From contig OZ038478.1 of NCBI GenBank assembly GCA_964036315.1, positions 148,715,683 to 148,779,682 on the forward strand: a stretch of DNA of 64,000 nucleotides, written 5' to 3'. The notes under the pieces are model-generated. The model had not been told where the DNA came from and ran no database searches. It was given only the letters and a program-made list of their open reading frames with translations. The translations under genes were made by a program, and so were the position numbers. Source of the DNA: Acanthosepion esculentum. Its lineage: Eukaryota; Mollusca; Cephalopoda; Sepiida; Sepiidae. Each line of letters opens with the position of its first letter. The stretch's first letter is position 1. Positions 21,206-31,010 of this stretch are shown in pieces.

Positions 21206-22799
21206 TAAGTACTTTTTATTTTGTTATAAAAAATAGTGTTTGGTTACATCATAATTTATTTACGTTTCAATTTCATTCTTCAAACTATGAAGCACGATTA
21301 GTTTTTCTCAAATTATATATTTCCTCTTACTTGCACTGAAATATTTCTATTTATCAGATAACGATTCCATACATATTGAATAAAATTCCTCTGGTTTTGA
21401 TGCGAAATCTTTCGACGAACACTTTAATCTTGTCTTTGTGTCCGCATCAAAGCGTTTTTTTTCAATGGCAAAGGTTATAAACGGTTGGTGCAAGGTAAGG
21501 TGAAGGTGTTGGATTGAGTAGAACAGACCAACATTTTTCTTTCTTTAATCTAGCTGCATGCGTCCTTGCGTTTTCATGGAAGGCATTAAGATTTTTCTTT
21601 TAATCCTCTGTGTACGTTTCCACTACATTGAAACAATTTAAGGTATGTTAGTTTTATGCAAATAAATTATAAACCTGACGCTTATGATTAGGACTTAGCA
21701 TCATACATTCGTCCTTACAACCGGTTATTCCGAACGGAAATTACATATGACAGCCTAATCAGAATGTTTTCTATTTTTTTTTCTTTTTTGTTTCATTATA
21801 ATTATTATTTGAATATCTCTAGTTAGGTAATTATGCAAGGAAATGAAAACGATTTGTGTGCAACCATTTATTTTTGTCTCGTTATATTTTGCTAAATTTA
21901 TTTCTAGCACAAAGTATACATATACATATGCACGAATAATTCTACTGTTTGTGTTTTGCGATATTTACATAGTTAATGTGTGAAATGAATAAATGCTAAA
22001 GATACATATTTAATATATATAAAGTAATTACGATTATTCAAGTGACATTCTGGTTAATAAAAATCCTCCTCCAAAATAGATTGTACATCAAATAAAAATG
22101 AAATTTGATATGTCTCTATCTCTCAAGAAATAGATTAGAAATTCTGCTAAAATTTTCATAGACATTTTTTAAAATTATTTTTCACGTGCAATCGAATTAA
22201 AACGATGAACAATAACAGTGACAAAAACAAAAATCACTGGCAAAAATAGCTTTGAGAACAGAACAAGAATATCGATTTTTTGAAAGAAGACATAATTTAG
22301 TGAATGATTAATGGGGTGTCAAGAAAAAAGGTTAACACAATTAAGACCTGGAAACCTGAAACGGCTTGAATTAATCTTAATTTCAGTTCATGCTCATTTT
22401 GACCCGAGAAAGAGAAGAAAGTGGCAAATTATATTTATAAAACAAAAATGGAGGCTGGAATTATGTTTAAAATGAAATTCAGTAGAGAATAGACAAGTAA
22501 TAGAATTCCGACAATCAATAAATTGAAATTAAAAATTTATTTAAAGATATTAGCATTAGATATCACAAGATTTATCTTAATGGGGCACTGACCCTTTCAT
22601 CAATATCTACTGAAATTAAGTTTTTAAAATAGATTTTTCATCTACCACTTTTCGCATTATTGTAAATCAATCGATCAGTGATTCCATCAAAACCACTAAG
22701 TCATGAAATTAACTTAATGTCAATGGAGAAATGTAATATATTAGTATACATTTATTTACTTCTGATAATATGTTATTAGACTTTTACTAATTCATATTA
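21206..22799. other. AT-rich non-coding, nothing recognised
   Basis: About 1.6 kb with no long frames, no microsatellite and no recognised repeat. Confidence 0.6.
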
Positions 22800-23515
22800 A
22801 TATTACTAGGAGAATGGCCTGGCGTTGCTCGTGCTTGATACAAAAATCGTACGACTCATACAGCAATCGCAATCACTTGACTTTAAAAAATTGTTCTTCC
22901 TTGCCTTTAAAGGAGTGCTCTTTGCCGTGCTGATGTTGCAACATGCCTTACTTCTTGCCTATCTCACACTGCGAATTTTTTCTAAGCTCTGTACTAAACA
23001 TTAAATCTGTTATGAAAAAAGAACTAAAGAAAATGAACACAAAACGATCATCTTTAAAAAAGGACTCGTAACTGGAAAAACCGAATGAAAAAAGAATGTT
23101 AACAACAAATACTTTTTCACACCCAACAGCAGTTCTGCAGAATCAGAATCAACGTTGAGTTTAAGCAAGCGAAGGAGCCATTTGGGGTAAAGTGCCATGC
23201 AGATTTAAATTTTTCTCACCTGTGACGAATGCAGCTATCGATATTTTTGCATGCTAGCATGCTAGTTAACATTCGTGTCAGTCAGCTGTTGGCTCTCACG
23301 CTGGCCAATAGAATCTTCCTGCCTATTCCTGGCAACCAGCTATAGTCTCTCCCTCTGGCCAGTAGAACATGACCGCAAACTACATGAAAACTGCCGTGGA
23401 AGCATGAAAAAATCGATTATTTCCACTATCGATACAAGTTGGGAAATGCAAAGTTGGTCTTGGCCTCCCCGCTAACTTGGAGCATGTGCATGTAAATTTT
23501 GGTGCAAATAATGAT
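22800..23515 (-). mobile_element. Candidate non-autonomous Helitron-like element
   Basis: Read on the minus strand the left end is CACGAGCAACGCCAGGCCAT followed by TCTCCTAGT at about 22803-22840. Helitrons end in a GC-rich hairpin a few bases before CTAG/CTRR; here the hairpin (CACG...CAGG) is decayed but the order hairpin-spacer-CTAGT fits. The interior (23220-23500) is GC richer than its surroundings and contains the palindromic run GCATGCTAGCATGCTAG. The other end is uncertain and no Rep/helicase is present. Confidence 0.4.
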
Positions 23516-23720
23516 TCCAAAATATTTTATCTTTCCTGATAGGCCTCATGATCGTTTCTAGTTTGTACCGTTCAGTTCTTCTAATTGTTTAAACTTGGGT
23601 TTAGCTTGACATCATTTGTATACATCTCGATAAAGAACACCTTCCAATACACTCGCTGAAGATCTTGAAGTGCTTGTGTTACGGACCTGTTAAATATTGA
23701 ATTTTTAGAATTCAATTAAT
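23516..23720. other. Non-coding
   Basis: Nothing recognised. Confidence 0.4.
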
Positions 23721-23724
23721 TTAA

Positions 23725-23734
23725 GTCATTATAC

Positions 23735-23811
<77 letters not shown>
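23725..23811. repeat. CATA and (TA)n microsatellite
   Basis: Four CATA units and about 35 TA units. Confidence 0.95.
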
Positions 23812-23814
<3 letters not shown>

Positions 23815-23880
23815 ATAAACTGACGATTTCATCTCGCATTAAACAGATTGCCGCCTCTAAGTGTTGACATTATGTTTAAC
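23815..23880 (+). mobile_element. Fold-back element, single decayed arm
   Basis: CTGACGATTTCATCTCGCAT, TAAAC, AGATTGCCGCCTCTAAGTG matches one arm of the palindromes at 14512 and 43330. GAAAC has become TAAAC, so this copy has lost the core. No second arm. Confidence 0.75.
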
Positions 23881-23904
23881 ATTCTTATAGATACAAGTAT
23901 TTTA

Positions 23905-24074
23905 AGTAAATGCTCTGTTTTATAATAAACAGTATTAAATAACATTTACCGGCCGGAATGTCCAAGAAGTTTTCATAGAAAATATTCGTCCTCCGACAGG
24001 ATTCGAACCTGTATCCTATACGAAACCGTCATATAGCCTGGTGTGCCTTTTTAACCGATTCGGCAACAGAGAAT
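23905..24074 (-). mobile_element. tRNA-derived SINE, third family (long-variable-arm tRNA head), minus strand
   Basis: Read on the minus strand: TCTCTGTTGCCGAATCGGTT (A-box region), a long middle, then ACAGGTTCGAATCCTGT (perfect T arm; B box at 23999-24009) and CGGAGGACGA. In the copy at 24250 the 5' end TCCTCTG pairs fully with CGGAGGA as an acceptor stem. The long segment between the arms suggests a Leu- or Ser-type tRNA ancestor. The tail, ending AATACTGTTTATTATAAAAC then AGAGC, is shared with 39120-39275. Confidence 0.85.
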
Positions 24075-24249
24075 AAAAAAGAATGTTAAACATAAAAATG
24101 TCTTTAAATAATTGTCGGACATTGTCCATTTCATAATGTGTGACGTCGTTTATATACATTTGATACGCCATGAGCAGTTATGAATGTACGTGAAAGATTC
24201 ATGGAAGATTGAAGTTTATAAGGAGTAAATTCGACCTTGCCAATCGAAC

Positions 24250-24312
24250 GATCCTCTGTGGCCGAATCGGTTCAAAAGGCACATCAGGCTATATGACGGT
24301 TCCGTATGACGG
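24250..24312 (+). mobile_element. tRNA-derived SINE, third family, truncated plus-strand copy
   Basis: Starts TCCTCTGTGGCCGAATCGGT and keeps the middle CATCAGGCTATATGACGGTT before breaking off near 24312. It faces the minus-strand copy at 23905-24074, so transcripts through both could form a hairpin of about 55 bp. Confidence 0.85.
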
Positions 24313-24481
24313 AATATGGGTGTGTATATACGAACTATGCATGTGTATCTAGGCATATGTGAGTGTTATCTCAAACAAACACAGAAGAAAAAATGTTTCA
24401 TCCTCAACCAAATAGAAATAATCAAACACAAATCAAGCATAAATAGATCTATTCTTGTAAAAAAAATAAAAAAATAAACTG

Positions 24482-24525
24482 TTTTGCCTGAAGATCGCGA
24501 AAGAGTGAAACCCGGAGTCACAAAC
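24482..24525 (+). ncRNA. Hammerhead-ribozyme-like motif (minimal helix III)
   Basis: CTGAAGA (24488-24494), a weak helix II closed by a GAAA loop (24495-24506, C-G and C-G pairs with one mismatch), GAAA (24507-24510), then C-CCGGA-GUC with cleavage expected after 24519. Helix I pairs UUUG (24483-24486) with CAAA (24521-24524). N7 is A. Helix II is weaker than in active hammerheads, so this is probably a decayed copy. Confidence 0.5.
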
Positions 24526-24534
24526 TACAATCTA

Positions 24535-25285
24535 TGCAATCGCATATATAATGGACTGCTCCTGCTTTTAAAATGTATATTCTACCATATTTAAGAAAAT
24601 GTAATATAAGCATTACTATTTGGTAGATAGTTTTGTATGAAATGGTTAGCCCCTGAAATTATTATACTTATTATTATTAAACGCAGAAGCAACATATGGG
24701 GCCAATATTTCACATGTTCACATCGAAATCATTATAATGAATCATATTTTCTTTTCCAATTCTTCCAGTTAGATGAGCCACTCTATATGGTTTTATTAAT
24801 ATAAAACAAGTTTGCATCACTGGGATTGTAAGTTTGACAATCCCTAAATTGCGCTAATTAAAATTGATGAAGCACATTTAAGCATATCCCGATCAATTTT
24901 CCATTATTACTTTAGAACTGAGTAGAAATCGTCACATCTGGATGTCATCAAATTAATATATGAATGAAATTTCTGAATTACTGCCAAGTAACATCGAGTT
25001 GACAATCAGATTGTTTTGTATCAATTTCAAAATCATAGAATAGGAAACAATAAAATCTGCTAAGGATTAGGCGTGATTGAAATGTAGTAGTTGGGAAATG
25101 AAAGAGCAGTGCATTCGTGGCATGATAGCAAATCGAAAATTATTTAATATCTGCTAGATTATTATTCATGTTTTGTCAAATATATATTAGATTCTCTAAT
25201 TCCATAAACATTTTGGCATTGTAAATATATATAATTATATAGACAATATATATTACAATTTTAATCTCCCTGTCTCTCTCTCTTA
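24535..25285. other. Non-coding, nothing recognised
   Basis: AT-rich with no recognised motif. Confidence 0.5.
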
Positions 25286-25413
<128 letters not shown>

Positions 25414-25619
25414 TCGAATTCACGCACGCTAGGCAGTAAAGCTACTAAGATATAAGGGGATACTGGGTGTACATAATTAGAAGACAGAAACTTTATTATG
25501 GAGGGAGAACTAAAGAAGAATGATCAGAAAGACAGTAGATAACAATTGACATAAATTTTCGATGTTCATAGATGATCAAACTTGTAGCCTTACACATTAC
25601 CCTTAGCCAACTGCGTGTT

Positions 25620-25855
25620 GTTGAGGCTATTTAACCCATAGTTCGAGGAATTTGAATTCAGAGTTGTCCTTCCACTAAACGGATTTTCACACAAGGCGAA
25701 AAAACCCAGTGTGTTCTGTCATTTAGTCACAGCTGGGTAGGTATGATGAGCGATTCATATAATTTCCAAGGTATTTGCACGTAAGTGAATGTAACGACCT
25801 CGTCTCTCCTATTCCTCAATCCGAGTCGGTATCCATTGCAACATGTACATCTGTA
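25620..25855 (-). mobile_element. tRNA-Arg-like SINE, degraded, minus strand
   Basis: GGTATTTGCACGTAAGTGAA and CTCCTATTCCTCAATCC followed by GTATCCATT match the body and head of the copy at 3440-3705. The B-box region is deleted (25797-25803). Confidence 0.7.
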
Positions 25856-26040
25856 ATATCTACATAGAGTACAAGGATGTAATCATTACAATTTTATCTC
25901 TTATTTTTCTTTCTTCTTTCTTTTTTTTACTGGTTATATCTTGTCTTACTTTCTTTTTTCGGCTATATCTTGTGTTCCTCTATTTTCGCGGAGAAGAGAT
26001 GTTTTATCAGTATTATTAACATTGTTATAACCATCATATT

Positions 26041-26090
26041 AATACCGCTTGATGAGATGTTATGTTGCATCGAAACACTAATGCATTTTT
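26041..26090 (+). ncRNA. Hammerhead-ribozyme-like motif, core mutated
   Basis: TTGATGA (26049-26055; C3 of the core is U), helix II GAUG (26056-26059) pairing perfectly with CAUC (26068-26071) including the canonical G-C pair 10.1/11.1 and an 8-nt loop, then GAAA (26072-26075) and CACTAATG. The minimal helix III A-U/C-G is broken at one pair and the cleavage position reads AUG. Likely inactive. It lies in the left direct repeat of the PLE. Confidence 0.5.
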
Positions 26091-26574
26091 GTAGTGGCAA
26101 TAAGCATGTTCGAATGTAATAACCTATATTAAAAAATTACATCTCTACTTTTGTAACGAGCTCTTTTTTAAATTGATGTTATGAACGTTCGAATTTATAT
26201 TTGATTCATTCTTATTGCATTTGGATATTTTGCTCTTCATAAGGTTGAGCATATTTACAGTTAATTTATACCCGGACATGGAAAACATCTATTTTGGAAT
26301 TTCACTTAAAAACATTTCCATCACAAGTAAAAGGGAATATTTCGAGAAAGACTGAGGATTCTGTACGAAGTATGACATGTAAAGCCTACTTCTTTCTTCG
26401 GGACCGGGATCTTTCGAACACAATGAATGCATATGGATTCAAAAATTTAACAACTGCACCTCTTATTGACCGTTTACAAGGCATTGGAGTGGATCTCCTA
26501 AATATTAGCTGCAACATAACCTTAACTTTAAAAGCGAATGTCCACTTAGGTACAAATTAACAGTAATAAAAAAC

Positions 26575-26945
26575 TTTCTATAAAGAGCACACCAGAATTC
26601 CTCCTCTCGACTACTCTTCCTCAAAGAACTTAATAATGTTAAACAAACACTAATCAACAACGGCTTCCCTAACTACCATATAGATCACCATATTAGACTA
26701 TTTCTCCCCAAAGTAAATAATAACGATAACTTTTAATTTTCTCTTTCAAAATCTGATATATTTTCCTGTCTTTTATTTCTATTACTTATTAAAGTGTCAT
26801 TTTGTTTACAAACTATGCATAATTATTGTTTTAAAATATTGCCTCTGATTTGGAAACAACAGCTGTCCGTCAGACGTTACAATATATCTAAAATCTTCCA
26901 TCGTGGTGTCCAGTTAAATTTAAATCTATTTTCCATAAAATCTTA
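26575..26945 (+). pseudogene. Penelope-like reverse transcriptase, C-terminal region and linker
   Basis: Frame from 26578: RAHQNSSSRLLFLKELNNVK then QTLINNGFPNYHIDHHIRLF L and a stop near 26736. PLE reverse transcriptases carry a comparable block after the catalytic domain: R-A-x-x-I-C-S, an E-x-x-x-I-K-x-x-L-x-x-N-G-x-P helix and a basic tail. Further on, 26842-26945 reads LPLIWKQQLSVRRYNISKIF, matching the L-P-Y-I-G...R linker before the GIY-YIG domain. The catalytic RT motifs and the nuclease are absent. Inferred from motif order; moderate confidence. Confidence 0.6.
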
Positions 26946-27272
26946 CTTAACATAACTTATTTTCATGGGCTACACCAATTCTGGTTTAGTTTTATCATTG
27001 CTATATCATCCACATATTCATACTGATCTTTATCTCTTCTTTTTATTAGGAGAAGAGGTTTTATCTTGGGTCTTTCTTCTCTTTTATCTCTTCTTATTTT
27101 TCTTTCTTCTTTATTTTTCATTTTATTGCCTATATCTTTTCTTCCTTTCTTTTTTCCGACTATATCTTGTGTTCCGTAATAAAGTATAAGAGCTCTATTT
27201 TTATATGGAGCCCTTTTTTAAATTAATTATGAACGTTTGAATTTATATTTTATTTGTTCTTATTGCAATTGA

Positions 27273-27274
<2 letters not shown>

Positions 27275-27305
<31 letters not shown>

Positions 27306-27424
27306 CATATATATATATGTGCGTGAGTATGTATATATATACATATATATATGTGTGTATACATATATAGATACATATATATATGTGTGTATACATATAT
27401 ATATATACATATATATATGTGTGT

Positions 27425-27488
<64 letters not shown>

Positions 27489-27526
27489 AATCTAATTCAC
27501 CCAGGCATGACAATAAGTTCACTAAG

Positions 27527-27605
<79 letters not shown>
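27275..27605. repeat. Compound (CA)n/(TA)n block
   Basis: CA units, then GTAT/TA sequence, a 60-bp TA tract (27428-27480), a 46-bp spacer and a 78-bp TA tract (27528-27605). Confidence 0.95.
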
Positions 27606-27609
<4 letters not shown>

Positions 27610-27702
27610 GGCTCAAACACTAATATTCCATGGTTATAATTTATTAAATTGGAATCGTAATCACGATCCACTTCATCAGACCTACAAATTCAAAAAGAAC
27701 TC

Positions 27703-27706
<4 letters not shown>
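27606..27706. repeat. TA-flanked repeat family, copy 3
   Basis: GGGCTCAAACACTAATATTC, then GGAATCGTAATCACGATCCA and TTCATCAGACCTACAAATTC; the cleanest copy, bounded on both sides by (TA)n. GGAATCGTaatcACGATCC forms a hairpin. Confidence 0.8.

Positions 27707-27746
<40 letters not shown>
27707..27746. repeat. (TA)n microsatellite
   Basis: About 19 TA units. Confidence 0.95.
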
Positions 27747-27748
<2 letters not shown>

Positions 27749-30174
27749 TTCAAATATATTTTATGCATTAGCCATGTTACAGCTAGATGGGTGTACCTGT
27801 ATACAAAACCTATACAAAACATTAAGAATGAGGAAAATATAATTTTAAGCCAAGTTAAGAGTCAACAGCTCCATATAATATAGTTCAGCTATGAGTAATA
27901 GCTGGACAATTTAACAGTTTGTATGTTCGTGAATTTATTACCATATGTGAAGATGTGAGACAACGGAATGTAGCGTCGCTGATAATAACACAGAGTAAGC
28001 ATCAGATTAACTAGAAAGCTATTCGCAAAACTGGGTTGAAATCTTCCTCTTATTATTAGAAAGTGAGCGCTATCGTTTCTGATACACATTATGAGGAAAG
28101 AGATCTTTGCGGATTTGATATACGTAGAACATCTTGAAGTGCAAACGGATGACATGAACAGGCCCTTTATGTATAATAAGGTGAACGTAATCTGTGAGAG
28201 TAAGAAAGGATAGTAATATATGCTGGGACATATTTGTTCACGTCCTGAAATAACATGTCATATATCAATGAAGAATTATCGGCCAATCCAGGTTTAAATC
28301 CCTAGGATTGCATGTAAAATTACTATGTACGTACAAATCGAAAAAAGTCATTGGTAAGAGATAAGTAATAGAAAAAATAAAATATCAAAGATAATTGTAA
28401 ATAAGACATGTTCTAGAAATGCTGTGTCATATTGAAACATTTAAACGAAAATAGGAAAAAGAAAGAAATTCTGACTAATCTTAAGTTGAAATAAAAACGC
28501 AAATTAAGAAGAGATATGTTAAAATCGTGTAAATTATGGTTGAACGTACATTGGTATTATCAATAACTGCTAGACAAAAATAATTAATAAAATTATACGA
28601 TAAGAAGAAAAGACGAAAAAGAATTTATATTGCTCCAAAGGAATAAAAAATAAAAAATAAAGAAATTATCATTTATATGAATAAATAATTGAATTGTCCA
28701 ACGGGGGGAATTGCAGGAGATTGTGTTATTTCGAATATTATTTAGCGTATTTATATTTGAATGTAAAGCGGTGTTATCTAAATATAAGATGACATATAAG
28801 AAATGATGCAACTCTTGTAGATAGAAATGAATTGAAATGATGGATCGCACACATAGAAATGAATGTAAATGAAGGAAAAATGATAAAATTGCGTAGATGG
28901 AAAGAGATAAATGATTCGAAAGCAGAGAAAAAGAGACACAAGCAAAATAATCGAAAAAAATGCAAAACGAAATGACGCCAGTGGGAAAAATGAAACTAAT
29001 AAAAAAAAGCAAGATAGAAGATACATATATACAAAATGATGGCTGTAATCGATAAATGAAAAGTAAACAGAAGCCATAATGTAATGGATTTCAGACAGTG
29101 GTCTTCACATATAAAAAAGATGATATATTATGAAATCAGTGATAAAATAAGGTGGTGACATACTCAGGCAATTTTGGAAGTTTGGAAATAGTGATAATGG
29201 CAGAGGAATTCGCAGAAAAAAAGCAATATATGACGTAATTAATCAGAAGGAGTTGAATACAATGTGTTTCTAAAAGGAAATTAAAAGACGTGTGTGACAA
29301 GAAAATACAATTTCTGCGTAAACTTGTCTGACGACGAGATACCATTATTTATGTTACCTTCATTGGGACTATTTCATCAACGTTGGTGCATTTTATGAAT
29401 TTCGAACTGAATCTTTTATCTAATCTACGATAGTTTCCATGTATAGGGATATCACGTCTTTTCTTATTTAGTTCTGCTCAGTTATTGCCTACAGAGTTTC
29501 CACAATAACAAAGAAATTACATTTGATCGATCATGTATAATGGACAAATTGTAATCAACAACCCTGTTATGAGTACAAGATAGAAAAAGAGACTAGAAAA
29601 TCAGACATTTAAATGAAACAATGCTTATGTTAGGGTAGGTGAACCTTATCAGCAAGCTTTAACACAGACATTCATGCAATATAGGAGCCATTATATTATT
29701 ATATGGTTCAACTGTAGCAGCGGCAGTAACAAATGTGAAACCACATCGAATTTAGCCAAGAGTTATAGCGTCAGCACCAGAAGCACACAGAATAGATTCG
29801 CTTGTCAGTTACTTGACCTTAACCAATTGAACATAGACCTAGGGCGCCGATGCACTGGGCATATCTTTTCATGAGAAAGAATTTATGACTGAGTGTCGAT
29901 ATGACTTTGCTTTATTTTTGAATGACGAACAATACAGGGCAATATGAAGACATATTTAAATATTTGCGAACATTCTCAATCAGAGAAGCGGACAGTTTTT
30001 CCTCACCAGAAACTATTTCTTACTAGGCCACGCATTCAAGATTTTGCATTGTTTTTTATCGCGTACATGTGACTGTTATGTTCCTACTTTTATTCTCTTA
30101 TCAGTTTACGTGCCAATGTTAGGTGTATTGCGATTCGTATATTTGTACTATAAAATAATATTCTTGGCACCTAA
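27747..30174. other. Non-coding, purine-rich plus strand at 28350-29330
   Basis: 2.4 kb without recognised genes or repeats. The 139-codon antisense frame at 28593-29012 lies in a purine-rich strand and is Phe/Ile/Leu/Ser rich with overlapping antisense frames in other registers, so I treat it as compositional. Confidence 0.5.
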
Positions 30175-30179
30175 AACTA

Positions 30180-30500
30180 CAATGTGATTTCAACATACAA
30201 AAAGTCCGCATGTTTGAGGCGACCAAATTACCATTGGGAAAAAATGCCTCCTCATTAATGTGGCTGTTTCTGGTGACAGCAATATCAATGTAAAAATCAT
30301 TGGAAAACTTTAAAATTTCACTGAATTTCGTATTAAGGTTGCTGGTATGTACAACAATCAGACCAATATTGTCTCAGTTATCAGTGATGCACCGAGGTCT
30401 ATACAGACAATGAAAAGGACAATATTAAGAAGATCGTAATAAAACCCTGTACCCCATCACTTAATAAATTTGAGTTGCTTGGATCTGCAAATATGGTGCC
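30180..30500 (+). pseudogene. LINE ORF2, C-terminal fragment
   Basis: Frames give CLLINVAVSGDSNINVKIIG, KL, a stop, NFTEFRIKVAGMYNNQTNIV SVISDA, and after a frameshift TPSLNKFELLGSANMVP. This matches the tail found in many cephalopod LINE-encoded proteins: I-D-V-A-x-P-G-D, then K-x-x-K-Y-x-D-L-x-x-E-x-x-x-M-W, then V-P-V-V-x-G-A-L-G, then L-Q-K-x-x-L-L-G-x-A. Order and spacing hold. Several stops; no RT domain. Confidence 0.65.
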
Positions 30501-30575
30501 ACTTTTAAGGTCAGATGATATGCTAACTTTTAAGGTCAGATGACATGCTAACTTTTAAGGTCAGATGACATGCTA
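30501..30575 (+). repeat. 25-bp tandem triplication
   Basis: Three consecutive copies of ACTTTTAAGGTCAGATGACA plus TGCTA with one C/T difference, at 30501, 30526 and 30551. It starts inside the end of the LINE fragment. Confidence 0.95.
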
Positions 30576-31010
30576 GAAAACACACATAATTCTATAAGAC
30601 CGGTTAAAAAAGAAACAAAAAAAACGTGCAGAATAAGTGGTGGTGGTAGTATTAGTATTAGTAATAATTATTGTTATCGTCATAGAAAAGTGCGAAGCTG
30701 GTATTCTCTGGTATGTGCCTATCCAAACTGATTAAGAAATTAAGGGCAACAAAGCGGATATATTTGCAAACGATAAGAAGGAAAGAACTTGTCTACTCTT
30801 AGACGTCTTTCTTCACCAAAAGTAACTCTTCCTTGTAAATTAAAAAAACAATAATTCAGATAATTTGGGCGAAGATGGATCAAAACTGTAAAATTCTTTT
30901 TAATTCAATTTATTGCTAAATTACATTTTGCGGGCTACACATAGTTAATTGATGGCTGATATTTCAATTTTTTCTACAGATTAAATTAATTAAATGATGA
31001 AAATAAAATC
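30576..31010. other. Non-coding, nothing recognised
   Basis: No recognised motif. Confidence 0.45.

Larger units (their letters stand above)
25885..27270 (+). mobile_element. Penelope-like element remnant with long direct repeats
   Basis: Two direct repeats flank RT remnants. Left (25885-26225) and right (27065-27270) share TTTCTTTCTTCTTT, CTTTCTTTTTTC, ACTATATCTTGTGTTCC-like sequence and TATGAACGTTYGAATTTATA. The left copy also contains the hammerhead-like core (26041-26090) absent from the right. The interior holds PLE reverse-transcriptase remnants at 26575-26945. Direct pseudo-LTRs containing hammerhead motifs are a known PLE feature. The right side runs into CA/TA repeats. Confidence 0.65.

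Noticed and set aside
28593..29012. 139-codon hydrophobic frame that could suggest a membrane protein
   Set aside because: Pyrimidine-rich strand; several shifted frames open over the same region with the same Phe/Ile/Ser bias.
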